From Streptomyces sp. NBC_01454 (lineage in GTDB: Bacteria > Actinomycetota > Actinomycetes > Streptomycetales > Streptomycetaceae), in the NCBI RefSeq assembly GCF_036227565.1, contig NZ_CP109460.1:3162001-3226000 (forward strand): a stretch of 64,000 nt of DNA. The letters run 5' to 3'. Made by a program: the position numbers and the translations under genes. The notes below the pieces were generated by a model. The model saw only the letters and a list, made by a program, of their open reading frames with translations, had not been told where the DNA came from and made no database searches. Each line of letters starts with the position of its first letter. Positions within the stretch are counted from its first letter, which is position 1. Positions 9,928 through 18,971 of the stretch are shown piece after piece.

Positions 9928-10827
9928 ATGACGGACCGACGCCGCCGCGCGGCCCTCCCGCTCCTTCCCGCAGCTACCGCTGGGAGGTACCCCCGGCCCG
10001 CCACCACCCCCGGGACGGTGCTGCTGCCGCGTGAGGGCAAGCCGTCGTCCGCTTCCCCGGACTCCCCCGCGCCGGACTCCCCGGGCCCCGACCGCGACAA
10101 CCCCTTCGCGCCGCCCCCGGCCGACGCCCCCGACCAGGAGTGGCGCCCCCGCCACCCCGCCCCGCACGGCTCCGGGCAGGACGGCCGGGACGAGAACGGG
10201 GAGCCGTCGAAGGACGATCCGGCGCCGAGCTGGGGCAGCCAGTGGAGCCCGCGGCAGCCGGGCCGGCAGAACGGCGGCTTCGGCACCCGGCCGGGCGGCC
10301 GCGGCGGACCGCAGAGCGGCGGCCCCGGCGGTTCCGGCGGTTCCGGCGGCGGGCTGCGCTGGGACCCCACCGACCCGGCCCAGCGCCGGGCGCGCTATGC
10401 CCTGCTCGCCGGCATGTGGGCGTTCTTCTGCGTGCTGTTCAGCCTGCCGGAGCTCTCCCTGCTGCTGGCCGCGCTGGCGCTCTACTGGGGCATCAGCTCG
10501 CTGCGCGCCAAGCCGGACTCCTCGAAGGCCACCGCCGAGGCGACCACCGCCGCCATGGAGGGCCGCCCCGCCCCCGCCGCTCCCCCGGCCGGGAAGTCCG
10601 GTGCCCCGTCCTCCCAGGGCAGCACCCGCCCGCAGGTCACGGCGGCGATCGCGGGCCTGGTGACCGCGTCGCTGGCCCTGATGATGGTGGCCGCGACCTT
10701 CACCGTGCAGATCGTCTACCGCGACTACTTCACCTGCGTGAACGACGCCCTGACCCAGTCGTCCGGCAAGTCCTGCGAGAAGCTGCTGCCCAAGGAACTG
10801 CGACCGCTGCTCAGCACCAGGGAGTAG
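9928..10827 (+). CDS. Conserved integral membrane protein divergent from purN
   Basis: A 299-residue protein if it starts at ATG 9928 (MTDRRRRAALP, behind AAGGGGAAG). GTG 10018 is an alternative that would lose a basic leader. Residues to about 145 are Pro/Gly/Asp-rich and disordered. A helix pair follows (ALLAGMWAFFCVLFSL, LSLLLAALALYWGI). After a linker comes a third helix (IAGLVTASLALMMVAATFTV). A short extracellular tail has two Cys (FTCVND, KSCEKLL), possibly a disulfide. It resembles the Streptomyces membrane protein found next to purN. Function unknown. Confidence 0.82.
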   Translation: MTDRRRRAALPLLPAATAGRYPRPATTPGTVLLPREGKPSSASPDSPAPDSPGPDRDNPFAPPPADAPDQEWRPRHPAPHGSGQDGRDENGEPSKDDPAPSWGSQWSPRQPGRQNGGFGTRPGGRGGPQSGGPGGSGGSGGGLRWDPTDPAQRRARYALLAGMWAFFCVLFSLPELSLLLAALALYWGISSLRAKPDSSKATAEATTAAMEGRPAPAAPPAGKSGAPSSQGSTRPQVTAAIAGLVTASLALMMVAATFTVQIVYRDYFTCVNDALTQSSGKSCEKLLPKELRPLLSTRE

Positions 10828-10902
10828 ACGAGAGCAGGGGGAGCAGGCAGGAGCAGGCGGGGAACCGGCCTCGGGCCGGGGGCCGGCGGGCAGCGGACCG
10901 GG

Positions 10903-12552
10903 TCAGGCGACGGCTCCTCCGGTGCCCGTTGTGGCGTCCGTCCTCTCCGCGGCCGGTCCCTCGTCCTTGCTCTCCCCGCCCCCCGTGGCGGCTTGTTCGC
11001 CGCCAGTCCTCGCGCCCCTGGCGCTCGTCACGGCCACGGCGACCTTCACGCGCTTCAACCCCTTCAGGCCGGTCGCGGCCTTCCTGTCGCCGGTGGCCGC
11101 CGTGCCGCTGAGGGCCGCCACGTCGTGAGGACCTGTCGCACCCGTCGTGGCCTTCACGCCCCTTGCGCCCTCCGGGCACTCGGCAGCCCCCGGCTCGCCC
11201 CGCCCCGCACGGTCCGCCCGCCGTCCCATGTGCCGCCGCCAGACCCGTAGTGCGACCGCGCCCGGGATGCCCGTGGCGGCGGTCCAGGCCGCCGCCGCGA
11301 GGCCCGTACGCCACCAGCTCGGGCCGAAGGCGGCGAGTGCGCCGGTGCCGAGGGCGCCGCCGGCGAGGCCGGCGAGCACGGCCATGGCCGCGCCGCAGAA
11401 GCCGGCCCCCAGGGCCGCCACACAAACCGTCGTCCACCAGGACCAGGGCTCGTCCGTGGTGCCGGGCGACGGCTCCCCGCCACGGGCCACCGAACGGGCG
11501 AGCAGCACCCCCGCGACCAGCGGCAGCACTGCCACCGCCCAGGTCAGCGGGCCTCCCGCGCCCGCGTCCGGCACCCCGCCGAGCAGCGGCAGCTGGGGCA
11601 GCACGGGATGTGGCGAGGTGCCCAGCGGGCCGACCGTGCTGCCCGCGCCGACCGTGAATCCGGGCCCCAGGCCGTACGCGGTGCCCCACACGGCCGCGTT
11701 CGGGAGCAGTACCAGGCACAGGAGCAGCACCGTGGCACGGCTTGCCCAGTCGGGCGCCAGCTGGAGGAGGTCCGTGCCCACCCGGTCCGCGTGCAGACCG
11801 AGCCCGAGGAGGGTCAGCAGGGCGCCGGAGCCGAGCAGGGCGACGAGGGCGAAGGCGGCGGCCCGGCCGGCGGCGGCGCACCGGGAGCCGCCGAGGAGGG
11901 TGCGCAGACCGTCCGGCACCCGCGCGCAGGCACGCAGGGCGCGGTCGGGCAGCAGGTCGGCGCCGGGGTGCCGCAGCAGGCGCCAGGCCGTGGCGGTGAG
12001 CGTGGCGGCCGCGGTGGCCGGGACGTACACCAGGACGCTGAGGGGCTCGGCGCGCAGTCCGCCGGCGCAGGCGTAGAGCAGCACGCCGGCCGCGAGGGAC
12101 AGATACCCGGCGAGCAGCGCCCCGAGCAGGGTGCGCGGCGCGACCGCGGAGGCGGCGCCGGGGCCGTCGGCGGGAGCCGCCGGACGGCCGTCGGCCGCGG
12201 TCGCCAGGGCATGGCGGGCGGCCCGGTGCAGCAGCCAGACCGGCAGGACCACGAGCAGCAGCGGGGTCACCCCGACCGGGGCCGGGACGCCGGAGCGGGT
12301 CCCGGTGCGCACCAGATCACCGCCGTGCGCCGACAGCCACAGATCGGCGGCGAGATGAAGGGCCCGGGACGGGCCGCTGTCGGGGGAGGGCGAGGCGACC
12401 CAGAGCAGCAGCACGGCGACCGTCAGCGCGCCGAGCCCGAGGCCGGCGGCCGTCACACCACCGAGGAAGGCCGCGCCGATCGCCGAGGAGCGCTGGGCGG
12501 CGGTTCTGCCGTGCGAGGACAACGCAGGGCCACGATCGGTGAACTGGCTCAC
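10903..12552 (-). CDS. DUF6350 (PerM-like) multi-pass membrane protein
   Basis: A 549-residue protein from GTG 12552 ([15 protein letters not shown]). Open codons run further upstream but lack a plausible site and overlap the divergent gene. At least ten hydrophobic helices cover residues 25-440 (for example [23 protein letters not shown] and [16 protein letters not shown]). The last 100 residues are a charged Ala/Gly/Lys tail. Family members are annotated as cell-division protein PerM or DUF6350. In Streptomyces the gene lies between purN and sucCD, as here. Divergent from the sigma-like gene at 12653. Confidence 0.85.
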   Translation of the reverse strand: MSQFTDRGPALSSHGRTAAQRSSAIGAAFLGGVTAAGLGLGALTVAVLLLWVASPSPDSGPSRALHLAADLWLSAHGGDLVRTGTRSGVPAPVGVTPLLLVVLPVWLLHRAARHALATAADGRPAAPADGPGAASAVAPRTLLGALLAGYLSLAAGVLLYACAGGLRAEPLSVLVYVPATAAATLTATAWRLLRHPGADLLPDRALRACARVPDGLRTLLGGSRCAAAGRAAAFALVALLGSGALLTLLGLGLHADRVGTDLLQLAPDWASRATVLLLCLVLLPNAAVWGTAYGLGPGFTVGAGSTVGPLGTSPHPVLPQLPLLGGVPDAGAGGPLTWAVAVLPLVAGVLLARSVARGGEPSPGTTDEPWSWWTTVCVAALGAGFCGAAMAVLAGLAGGALGTGALAAFGPSWWRTGLAAAAWTAATGIPGAVALRVWRRHMGRRADRAGRGEPGAAECPEGARGVKATTGATGPHDVAALSGTAATGDRKAATGLKGLKRVKVAVAVTSARGARTGGEQAATGGGESKDEGPAAERTDATTGTGGAVA

Positions 12553-12652
12553 GCGGCCATGCTGCCAACAAGAGGCGTTTCCGCCATGTACTGGCGAAAT
12601 GCCCGACGTGTCGCGCCGCATATGGTTCCGCAGGTTTTCCACACTGCTGGGT

Positions 12653-13603
12653 ATGACTCCGCGCGAGCAGGCCACCGCCGCCTTCGACGAACTCCACTCC
12701 CGGCACGCCGTCGCGCTGACCCGGCAGGCGTTCCTGCTCACCGGCCGGCCACGGCTGGCCGAGCGGGCGGTGGAGCGGGGGTTCCGGCGGGCCTGGCAGC
12801 ACTGGCCGCGGGTCGCGGTGGACCCTGATCCGGCGGGATGGGTGCGGGCGGCCGTCCACGAGTACGCGCTGACGCCGTGGCACCGGCTGTGCCCCGGGCT
12901 GCGGATCGCCCGTACGCCGCACCGGCACACCGGGCAGGCCGAGCCGTCGGACGAGGCGCTGCTGGCGACGCTGCTGAGCCTGCCGGCGCCGTACCGGCGG
13001 ACGCTGGTGCTGCACGACGGGGTGGGGCTCGGGCTGTGCGAGACGGCGGCGGAGATCGAGGCCAGCCGCCCGGCCGCGGCCGGGCGGCTGGCCCATGCGC
13101 GCGAGCGGATCGCCGGGCGGCTGCCGGAGCTGGGGCTCGGCGGGCAGCCACCGGCAGGGCAGGGCGAGATCCTGCGGGCCCGGCTCGCCGGGCTGGCGGC
13201 CGCGCAGCGGATGACGCCGCCCGCCGCGGAACACGTCCGGTCCGGCAGCGAGCGCAGCGCCGAGCGGACCACCCGGGCCGTGTTCGGGCTGACCGGGCTG
13301 TTCGCGCTGGTCACGCTGCTGACGATGATGCTGGCACCGGATCACCGCACGCCGCCGGACCAGTCGCTGTCGAGCGCACCGCACGCCCCGGTGTCACCGG
13401 CCCGGCACCCTGACGAGAGCGCACACCGCACCGCGAGCGCGCACGAGCACGACGGTCCCCACAAGCAGGGCGGTGCACACCGGCACGCCGGTGCGCACAA
13501 ACGCCACAGCGCGCACCGGCGCGGGAGCGCACACCCTCAAGGGAGCGCGGCCGCGGCACGCAAGAGGCTCCAGCAGGCCCGGCTGACGCCGGAGAGCCGT
13601 TAG
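12653..13603 (+). CDS. Sigma-70 region 2/4-like protein with C-terminal membrane helix and His-rich tail
   Basis: A 316-residue protein starting [18 protein letters not shown]. Residues 1-60 resemble sigma region 2 ([20 protein letters not shown] then FRRAWQHW). Residues about 110-160 resemble region 4 ([32 protein letters not shown]). Unlike ordinary ECF sigma factors, it continues into a membrane helix near residues 209-232 ([19 protein letters not shown]). The tail of about 80 residues carries over a dozen His in [20 protein letters not shown] repeats. A membrane-tethered, metal-sensing transcription factor is a reasonable guess, not shown. An upstream ATG at 12539 is less likely. Confidence 0.8.
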   Translation: MTPREQATAAFDELHSRHAVALTRQAFLLTGRPRLAERAVERGFRRAWQHWPRVAVDPDPAGWVRAAVHEYALTPWHRLCPGLRIARTPHRHTGQAEPSDEALLATLLSLPAPYRRTLVLHDGVGLGLCETAAEIEASRPAAAGRLAHARERIAGRLPELGLGGQPPAGQGEILRARLAGLAAAQRMTPPAAEHVRSGSERSAERTTRAVFGLTGLFALVTLLTMMLAPDHRTPPDQSLSSAPHAPVSPARHPDESAHRTASAHEHDGPHKQGGAHRHAGAHKRHSAHRRGSAHPQGSAAAARKRLQQARLTPESR

Positions 13604-13624
13604 GAGCCCGGTCCGCAACGCACA

Positions 13625-13715
13625 CCGCCGGACCCTCGCCCGGTGACCGGCCCCGGCGCGGCGGAAGGAGCTTCCGCCGCGCCGGCGCGGTGTCACCGGA
13701 GCGAGGGTCCGGCGG
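13625..13715. terminator. Very long nested hairpin between convergent genes
   Basis: The outer stem 13625-13647 pairs with 13692-13715 (23 bp with one bulged A at 13700). The inner stem 13653-13667 pairs perfectly with 13671-13685 (15 bp, loop GAG). A small internal loop separates them. It lies between the sigma-like gene and sucD, so it should stop transcripts from both sides. Confidence 0.85.
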
Positions 13716-13776
13716 TATCGAGGACGGACGCCGCGCGGGCGTACCTCCGATCCGGCGGGCCCGCCGGGTGGCGCAA

Positions 13777-14661
13777 TCAGCTGCCGAGGATCTCGCGGGC
13801 GAGCCGCGCGGTCTCCGACGGGGTCTTGCCGACCTTGACGCCGGCGGCCTCCAGGGCCTCCTTCTTCGCCTGGGCGGTGCCGGAGGAGCCGGAGACGATG
13901 GCGCCGGCGTGGCCCATGGTCTTGCCCTCGGGCGCGGTGAAGCCCGCGACGTAGCCGACGACCGGCTTGGAGACGTTGGCCTTGATGAAGTCGGCCGCAC
14001 GCTCCTCGGCGTCGCCGCCGATCTCGCCGATCATCACGATCAGGTCGGTGTCGGGGTCGGCCTCGAACGCGGCGAGCGCGTCGATGTGCGTGGTGCCGAT
14101 GACCGGGTCGCCACCGATGCCGACGGCCGAGGAGAAGCCGATGTCACGCAGCTCGTACATCATCTGGTAGGTCAGCGTGCCGGACTTCGACACCAGACCG
14201 ATGCGGCCGGGCTTGGTGATGTCGCCCGGGATGATGCCGGCGTTGGACTGGCCGGGGGTGATCAGGCCGGGGCAGTTCGGGCCGATGATCCGGGTCTTGT
14301 TGCCCTTGGACTTCGCGTACGCCCAGAAGGCGGCGGAGTCGTGCACCGCGATGCCCTCGGTGATCACGACGGCCAGCGGGATCTCGGCGTCGATCGCCTC
14401 GACGACCGCGGCCTTGGCGAAGGCCGGCGGCACGAAGAGCACGGACACATCGGCGCCGGTCTTCTCCATCGCCTCGGCGACCGAGCCGAAGACGGGCACG
14501 TCGGTGCCGTCGAAGTCGACGCTGGTGCCGGCCTTGCGGGGGTTCACACCGCCGACGATGTTGGTGCCGTCACCGAGCATCAGCTTGGTGTGCTTCATGC
14601 CAGTGGCACCGGTCATGCCCTGGACGATGACCTTGCTTTCCTTGGTCAGGAAGATAGCCAT
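13777..14661 (-). CDS. sucD: Succinyl-CoA ligase alpha subunit
   Basis: With SucC it converts succinyl-CoA, NDP and phosphate to succinate, CoA and NTP. The 294-residue length is typical. The CoA-binding loop is near the N-terminus ([14 protein letters not shown]). The phospho-histidine lies in [13 protein letters not shown] near residue 235. [15 protein letters not shown] matches the conserved acidic segment. It is cotranscribed with sucC, 20 bp downstream of its stop. Confidence 0.97.
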   Translation of the reverse strand: MAIFLTKESKVIVQGMTGATGMKHTKLMLGDGTNIVGGVNPRKAGTSVDFDGTDVPVFGSVAEAMEKTGADVSVLFVPPAFAKAAVVEAIDAEIPLAVVITEGIAVHDSAAFWAYAKSKGNKTRIIGPNCPGLITPGQSNAGIIPGDITKPGRIGLVSKSGTLTYQMMYELRDIGFSSAVGIGGDPVIGTTHIDALAAFEADPDTDLIVMIGEIGGDAEERAADFIKANVSKPVVGYVAGFTAPEGKTMGHAGAIVSGSSGTAQAKKEALEAAGVKVGKTPSETARLAREILGS

Positions 14662-14681
14662 GGTTGTTGTGTCCTCGTCCT

Positions 14682-15857
14682 TTACTTAGCAGCCAGCTCG
14701 GCGGCCTTGTCGGCCGCGCCGTCCATGGTGTCCACGCGCTGCACCAGCGGGTGGTTGGCCTTCGACAGGATCTCGCGACCGAGCTCCGCGTTGTTGCCGT
14801 CGAGACGCACGACCAGGGGCTTGTTGACGTCCTCGCCCTTGGACTTGAGCAGCTCCAGGGCCTGGACGATGCCGTTGGCGACCTCGTCGCAGGCGGTGAT
14901 CCCGCCGAAGACGTTGACGAAGACGGACTTGACGTCCGGGTCGCCGAGGATGATCTCCAGGCCGTTCGCCATGACCTCGGCGGAGGCGCCGCCACCGATG
15001 TCGAGGAAGTTGGCGGGCTTGACGTTGCTGTGCTTCTCGCCGGCGTAGGCGACGACGTCCAGGGTGCTCATGACGAGACCCGCGCCGTTGCCGATGATGC
15101 CGACCTGACCGTCGAGCTTGACGTAGTTCAGGCCCTTGGCCTTGGCCGCAGCCTCGAGCGGGTTGGCTGCGTCCTTGTCCTCCAGCGCCTCGTGCTCCGG
15201 CTGACGGAACTCGGCGTTCTCGTCGAGGGAGACCTTGCCGTCGAGGGCGAGGACATCGCCGCTGGCGACCTTGGCGAGCGGGTTGACCTCGATGAGGAGC
15301 GCGTCCTCGGCGATGAAGGTCTTCCACAGGGTGACCATGATGTCGGCGACCTGGTCGGCGACCTCGGCCGGGAACTTCGCGGCGGCGACGATCTCGGCGG
15401 CCTTCTCCTTGGAGACGCCCTCGTTGGCGTCCACCGGGATCTTGGCGAGGGCCTCGGGCTTGGTGGCCGCGACCTCCTCGATGTCCATGCCGCCCTCGAC
15501 GGAGGCCATGGCCAGGAAGGTGCGGTTGGTGCGGTCGAGGAGGTACGAGACGTAGTACTCCTCGACGATCTCCGGAGCGGTCTCGGCGATCATCACCTTG
15601 TGGACCGTGTGGCCCTTGATGTCCATGCCGAGGATGTCCGTCGCGCGGGCGACGGCCTCGTCCGGGGTGGCGGCCAGCTTGACGCCGCCGGCCTTGCCAC
15701 GGCCGCCGACCTTCACCTGCGCCTTGACGACAGACTTGCCGCCCAGCCGCTCGGTCGCCTCGCGGGCTGCCTCAGGCGTGTCGATGACTTCACCGGCCAG
15801 CACCGGTACACCGTGCTTGGCGAAGAGGTCCCTCGCCTGGTACTCGAACAGGTCCAC
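14682..15857 (-). CDS. sucC: Succinyl-CoA ligase beta subunit
   Basis: The nucleotide-binding and specificity subunit of succinyl-CoA synthetase. 391 residues starting [19 protein letters not shown]. The ATP-grasp part includes [17 protein letters not shown]. The C-terminal part contains [13 protein letters not shown] and [16 protein letters not shown]. The first gene of the sucC-sucD operon. Its upstream region holds a CRP-like palindrome at 16051-16066. Confidence 0.97.
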   Translation of the reverse strand: MDLFEYQARDLFAKHGVPVLAGEVIDTPEAAREATERLGGKSVVKAQVKVGGRGKAGGVKLAATPDEAVARATDILGMDIKGHTVHKVMIAETAPEIVEEYYVSYLLDRTNRTFLAMASVEGGMDIEEVAATKPEALAKIPVDANEGVSKEKAAEIVAAAKFPAEVADQVADIMVTLWKTFIAEDALLIEVNPLAKVASGDVLALDGKVSLDENAEFRQPEHEALEDKDAANPLEAAAKAKGLNYVKLDGQVGIIGNGAGLVMSTLDVVAYAGEKHSNVKPANFLDIGGGASAEVMANGLEIILGDPDVKSVFVNVFGGITACDEVANGIVQALELLKSKGEDVNKPLVVRLDGNNAELGREILSKANHPLVQRVDTMDGAADKAAELAAK

Positions 15858-16050
15858 GCGCGTCCGTCCCTTGTCTTCTCAGAATCGCCGTAGTGATCGC
15901 GGATCGTTGTCTGCGATGGGCGTGCCGCGAAGGGCAACGTGACGGCGCTGTCACAGGGGAGGCGTACACGGTGACCGGATACGCGGCATGTCCGTCCCGC
16001 AGGTTATCGCCGCGGGCCGTGAGCCCCTAAATCACAGATCACACTCCAGC

Positions 16051-16066
16051 GGTGATTACCATCACA
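16051..16066. promoter_or_regulatory. CRP/FNR-type dyad upstream of sucC
   Basis: GGTGA-TTACCA-TCACA differs from the CRP consensus TGTGA-N6-TCACA at one base. It lies about 195 bp upstream of the sucC start and is flanked by two copies of ATCACAGATC 30 bp apart. Streptomyces has a Crp protein that binds related GTG...CAC dyads. Binding here is inferred. Confidence 0.4.
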
Positions 16067-16235
16067 GATCTTTGGGTCACGTTACGTCCCCTCGTGATTT
16101 CCGCATGTCGGCGGCGGCGGGGCGCCGCCCGTCCGCGCTCCGGAAGAGGGCCGGGAGCGGCCCCGCGCATCCGGCGCCCCGTGTCACACACCGTCCCGTT
16201 ACGCACCGTGCACTGCCGCTTCGGGCGACATGTGT

Positions 16236-16283
16236 GGGCTGCTTCGTGAGCCGCTTCGTGGGCCGCTTGGTGGGCTGCTTCGT
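16236..16283. repeat. Four tandem 12-bp repeats
   Basis: Units GGGCTGCTTCGT, GAGCCGCTTCGT, GGGCCGCTTGGT and GGGCTGCTTCGT are consecutive. They lie outside any supported gene. Confidence 0.7.
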
Positions 16284-16421
16284 TGGGCTTCGTGTGAGGG
16301 GGTGCGCCGGTGGTCGACCGCGGGGGGGGAGGGGCCCGGGCCGGGGCAGGGAGGGGGGCCGGATGGCGGGGCTCAACTGCGGGGCGTCGAAGACCTCTTG
16401 ACGGGGTTTCGGAAACGCCAA

Positions 16422-16457
16422 AGCCGGGCGGTCCTCCCCCAAGAGGGCCGCCCGGCT
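16422..16457 (-). terminator. Terminator of the secreted repeat protein gene
   Basis: AGCCGGGCGG pairs with CCGCCCGGCT. The stem continues through a G-T wobble and CCTC/GAGG to a 6-base loop. It is about 68 bp past the stop at 16525. Confidence 0.75.
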
Positions 16458-16524
16458 GTTCATGGCTGTTCCGGTCTCGGCTGCCGCCGCAGCCGATGAA
16501 CCGGGGTTACTGACTCAGAGAGCC

Positions 16525-17850
16525 TCAGATGCCCTGGACCGGGAGGGCGGGCAGCGCCGGGATGTTGGCGGCGTTGGTGAGGTCGGACAGCTCGGCCGGG
16601 ACGGCCGGGACGGCGACGGCGTGGGCCGGACCGGCCGGAACGACGTCGGTCACGTTGCCCGGAACGGACGGCACGGACGGCACGGACGGCACGGCGGGGA
16701 CGAACGGAACCGACGGCACGGACGGGACGGACGGGACCGAGGGAACGGACGGGACCGACGGAAGCGACGGCACGGACGGCACGGACTTGACCGGCGTCAG
16801 GCCCTGCGCGCCCGCGACGGTCTGGTGGGCGGTGCCCTGGGCGTCGGTCACGACCACCGCGGCCATGCCCTGCGCGAACGGAGTGGCGTCAGCGGCCACA
16901 CCCTTCGCGAACGGGGTGGCGTGGGCCGCGACGCCCTTGGCGAACGGCACCGCGTCGGCCGCGACACCCTGCGCGAACGGCACCGCGTCGCCGGTCTCGC
17001 CCTGCACGAGCAGCTGCGCGTGGCCGCCGACCGTGGCCACGAACGGGGTCGCCTGGCCGGCCGCGTCACCGGCGAGCTGACCGGCGTTGCCGGCCGCACC
17101 CTGGGCGACCGGAACAACCTTGACGACGACCCGGCGGACGGCGGGCGGCAGCACGTCGGAGGCGGCGTGGTCGACGACCGGACGGGCCGTGGCCAGACCG
17201 CCCTTGGCCTGGTTCGTCAGCTGCTCGGGGCGGACACCCGCACCGGCGAGCCCGGCCAGCAGGTTGTCGGCCGAACCCGGCGCCTTGGGCAGCGCGGGGG
17301 TCTTGGGCAGCGCCGGGGTGGCGGGCAGGCCCTTGGGAAGGCCGTTGGTGAGCTGGGCGGCCGGAACGCCCGTGGCGGGCAGCGCCGGGACGGCGGGCAG
17401 CGTGCCGTCGGTGAGGCGGCCGGCCCGGACCGGACCGGTGGCGCCCTTGGCGGTCTTCTTGACGGCCTTGACAGCCTTGACAGCCTTCTTCGCCTTCTTC
17501 ACGTCGGCGGTCTTGCGGACCGCACCGGTGTCCGGCAGGCCGAGGCCGTGGGTCAGCTTCTGCACGCCGCCCGTCGCGGGCAGGTCCTGGGTCGACACCT
17601 CGCCGCCGAGCACGCCGGTGGCCTTGCCCGCGGTCTGCGCGGCGGTGTCGGTGACCTTCTTGGCGGTCGTCGTCGCCGTGCTGGTCACGTCGCCGGTGGG
17701 CAGCTTCTTGGCGGTGTCGGTCACCGTGCCGGCGGACGGCAGGTCACCGGCGGTGGGCAGCTCGGCGGCGTTGGCGGCGACGGAGCCCAGGGCCCACAGT
17801 CCGGTGGCGGCAGCGGCAACGACGATGGAACGGCGGATGTTGGAGCGCAT
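16525..17850 (-). CDS. Secreted low-complexity repeat protein
   Basis: A 441-residue protein with a Sec signal peptide (MRSNIRRSIVVAAAATGLWALGS...ANAAELP). The mature part is almost entirely low complexity. It has Ala/Thr/Lys-rich helices, a region of four 12-residue imperfect repeats (for example ATPFAKGVAADA) near residues 285-330, and a run of PSV tripeptides near residues 360-400. No Cys and no catalytic motif are seen. Relatives are often mislabelled ATP-binding protein in Streptomyces genomes. A surface or cell-wall-associated structural role is likely but unproven. The neighbouring gene 17944-18876 is another exported low-complexity protein. Confidence 0.85.
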   Translation of the reverse strand: MRSNIRRSIVVAAAATGLWALGSVAANAAELPTAGDLPSAGTVTDTAKKLPTGDVTSTATTTAKKVTDTAAQTAGKATGVLGGEVSTQDLPATGGVQKLTHGLGLPDTGAVRKTADVKKAKKAVKAVKAVKKTAKGATGPVRAGRLTDGTLPAVPALPATGVPAAQLTNGLPKGLPATPALPKTPALPKAPGSADNLLAGLAGAGVRPEQLTNQAKGGLATARPVVDHAASDVLPPAVRRVVVKVVPVAQGAAGNAGQLAGDAAGQATPFVATVGGHAQLLVQGETGDAVPFAQGVAADAVPFAKGVAAHATPFAKGVAADATPFAQGMAAVVVTDAQGTAHQTVAGAQGLTPVKSVPSVPSLPSVPSVPSVPSVPSVPSVPFVPAVPSVPSVPSVPGNVTDVVPAGPAHAVAVPAVPAELSDLTNAANIPALPALPVQGI

Positions 17851-17943
17851 GGAGGTGAAGTCCTTCGAATTCAGGAGGGGTGAAAGGGCAGACCTGTCCC
17901 GCCCCCGCGCGGCAGGTCGGTTACAGACGCGGAGCGGTCTGCC

Positions 17944-18876
17944 CTAGCCCGGGAATTCGAGGATTTCTTCGGCACGCCGACGCGTCGGAGCGCCATCGGC
18001 CGTGCGGACGCCACCGGGCAGAAGCCGGAAGCGCAGGGAGTCCGCCGGATCGGCGGCGTGCTGGTCCCCGCCACGGGGGCCGTGGCCGTCACCCGCGCTG
18101 TGCGGGGCGGGCGCCACCGGGCCCTGCGGGTACTGCCCCGGAAGGCCGTGGTGGCCCGCGTCCCGCTGCTCGTGGATGGTGGCCGACGGGTGCTCGGCGG
18201 CCGGCGTGCGCGGGCCGTTGACGAGGTGAGCCGCCCGGGCCGCGCCCGCGTCGGCCTGCGTGCAGGCGCCGCGCGAACCGGCCGGCCGGTCACCGTCCGG
18301 CGTACGGCCGTGCTGCTGCGCACCGCCGTCTCCGGGGCGACCGGCGTGCTCACCGGACGGGAGGTGGACGGGCAGCGCGGCGCGGGCCGAGTCCCCGATC
18401 TCCCCTACGACGCGGCTCACCGGCCGGGTGACGCCACCGGTGGCCGATGCGGCCTGGTCGGCGGCGGGCCGTACGGCGTCGGCCACCTTGTCGGAGGCGG
18501 TGTGGGTGCGCTCGGCCAGCCTGGCCTCTGACGCCTTGCCCTGCCGACCCAACGCGGCTCCGGAGCCGGACAGTTGGGCCGTCCGGTCGGCCTGGCCCGC
18601 CGACCCGTCCCGGGTGGCGGCCCGGTCCGGGGTGGACGCCCCGGCCGCGGCCTGGGCCGGGGCCGTGGCCCCGGGCAGGTCCGCCGTCCGCGTCCGGTCG
18701 GCGGCATGGGCGCCGGGACCGAAGGCGAAGCCGAGGGCGACAAAGCCCGCCAGGAAGAGCCCGGCCAGCAGTGCACGCCGCACGGCGACCGTGCGCGACA
18801 GGCGCACGGCGGCAGGCAGGGCGAGCACAGCGGACAAGGAGGAGACCTTCCCATACGGACGGGGACGACCGGGCAC
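17944..18876 (-). CDS. Exported low-complexity protein
   Basis: Up to 310 residues, with GTG 18876 preceded by GAGG. TTG or GTG codons 39-51 bp further in are possible starts. A signal or anchor helix lies near residues 33-58 (RRALLAGLFLAGFVALGFAFG then AHAAD). The rest is hydrophilic, rich in Ala, Gly, Asp, Arg and His, with no domain that I recognise. One Cys is present (RGACTQADAG). It ends in a charged segment, RRRAEEILEFPG. It probably forms a unit with the secreted repeat gene 93 bp downstream. Confidence 0.7.
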   Translation of the reverse strand: MPGRPRPYGKVSSLSAVLALPAAVRLSRTVAVRRALLAGLFLAGFVALGFAFGPGAHAADRTRTADLPGATAPAQAAAGASTPDRAATRDGSAGQADRTAQLSGSGAALGRQGKASEARLAERTHTASDKVADAVRPAADQAASATGGVTRPVSRVVGEIGDSARAALPVHLPSGEHAGRPGDGGAQQHGRTPDGDRPAGSRGACTQADAGAARAAHLVNGPRTPAAEHPSATIHEQRDAGHHGLPGQYPQGPVAPAPHSAGDGHGPRGGDQHAADPADSLRFRLLPGGVRTADGAPTRRRAEEILEFPG

Positions 18877-18971
18877 ACAGCCTCGGTGTCACGCGCGTCG
18901 CGGGCGATCGAGCGATGGCCTGATCCTTGCATGAGAAACCAGGTGCCACGCAAGTCCTCCGGGGGTACCTG

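Larger units (their letters stand above)
15858..16524. other. Intergenic region upstream of sucC
   Basis: These 667 bp hold the sucC promoter zone, the dyad at 16051-16066 inside the direct repeat ATCACAGATC (16031, 16061), a 12-bp tandem repeat at 16236-16283, and the terminator of the next gene at 16422-16457. Open frames here look like composition artefacts. Confidence 0.6.

Noticed and set aside
16077..16463. 128-residue minus-strand frame with TKQPTKRPTK repeats
   Set aside because: It arises from the 12-bp tandem repeat, has no ribosome site and overlaps a terminator.
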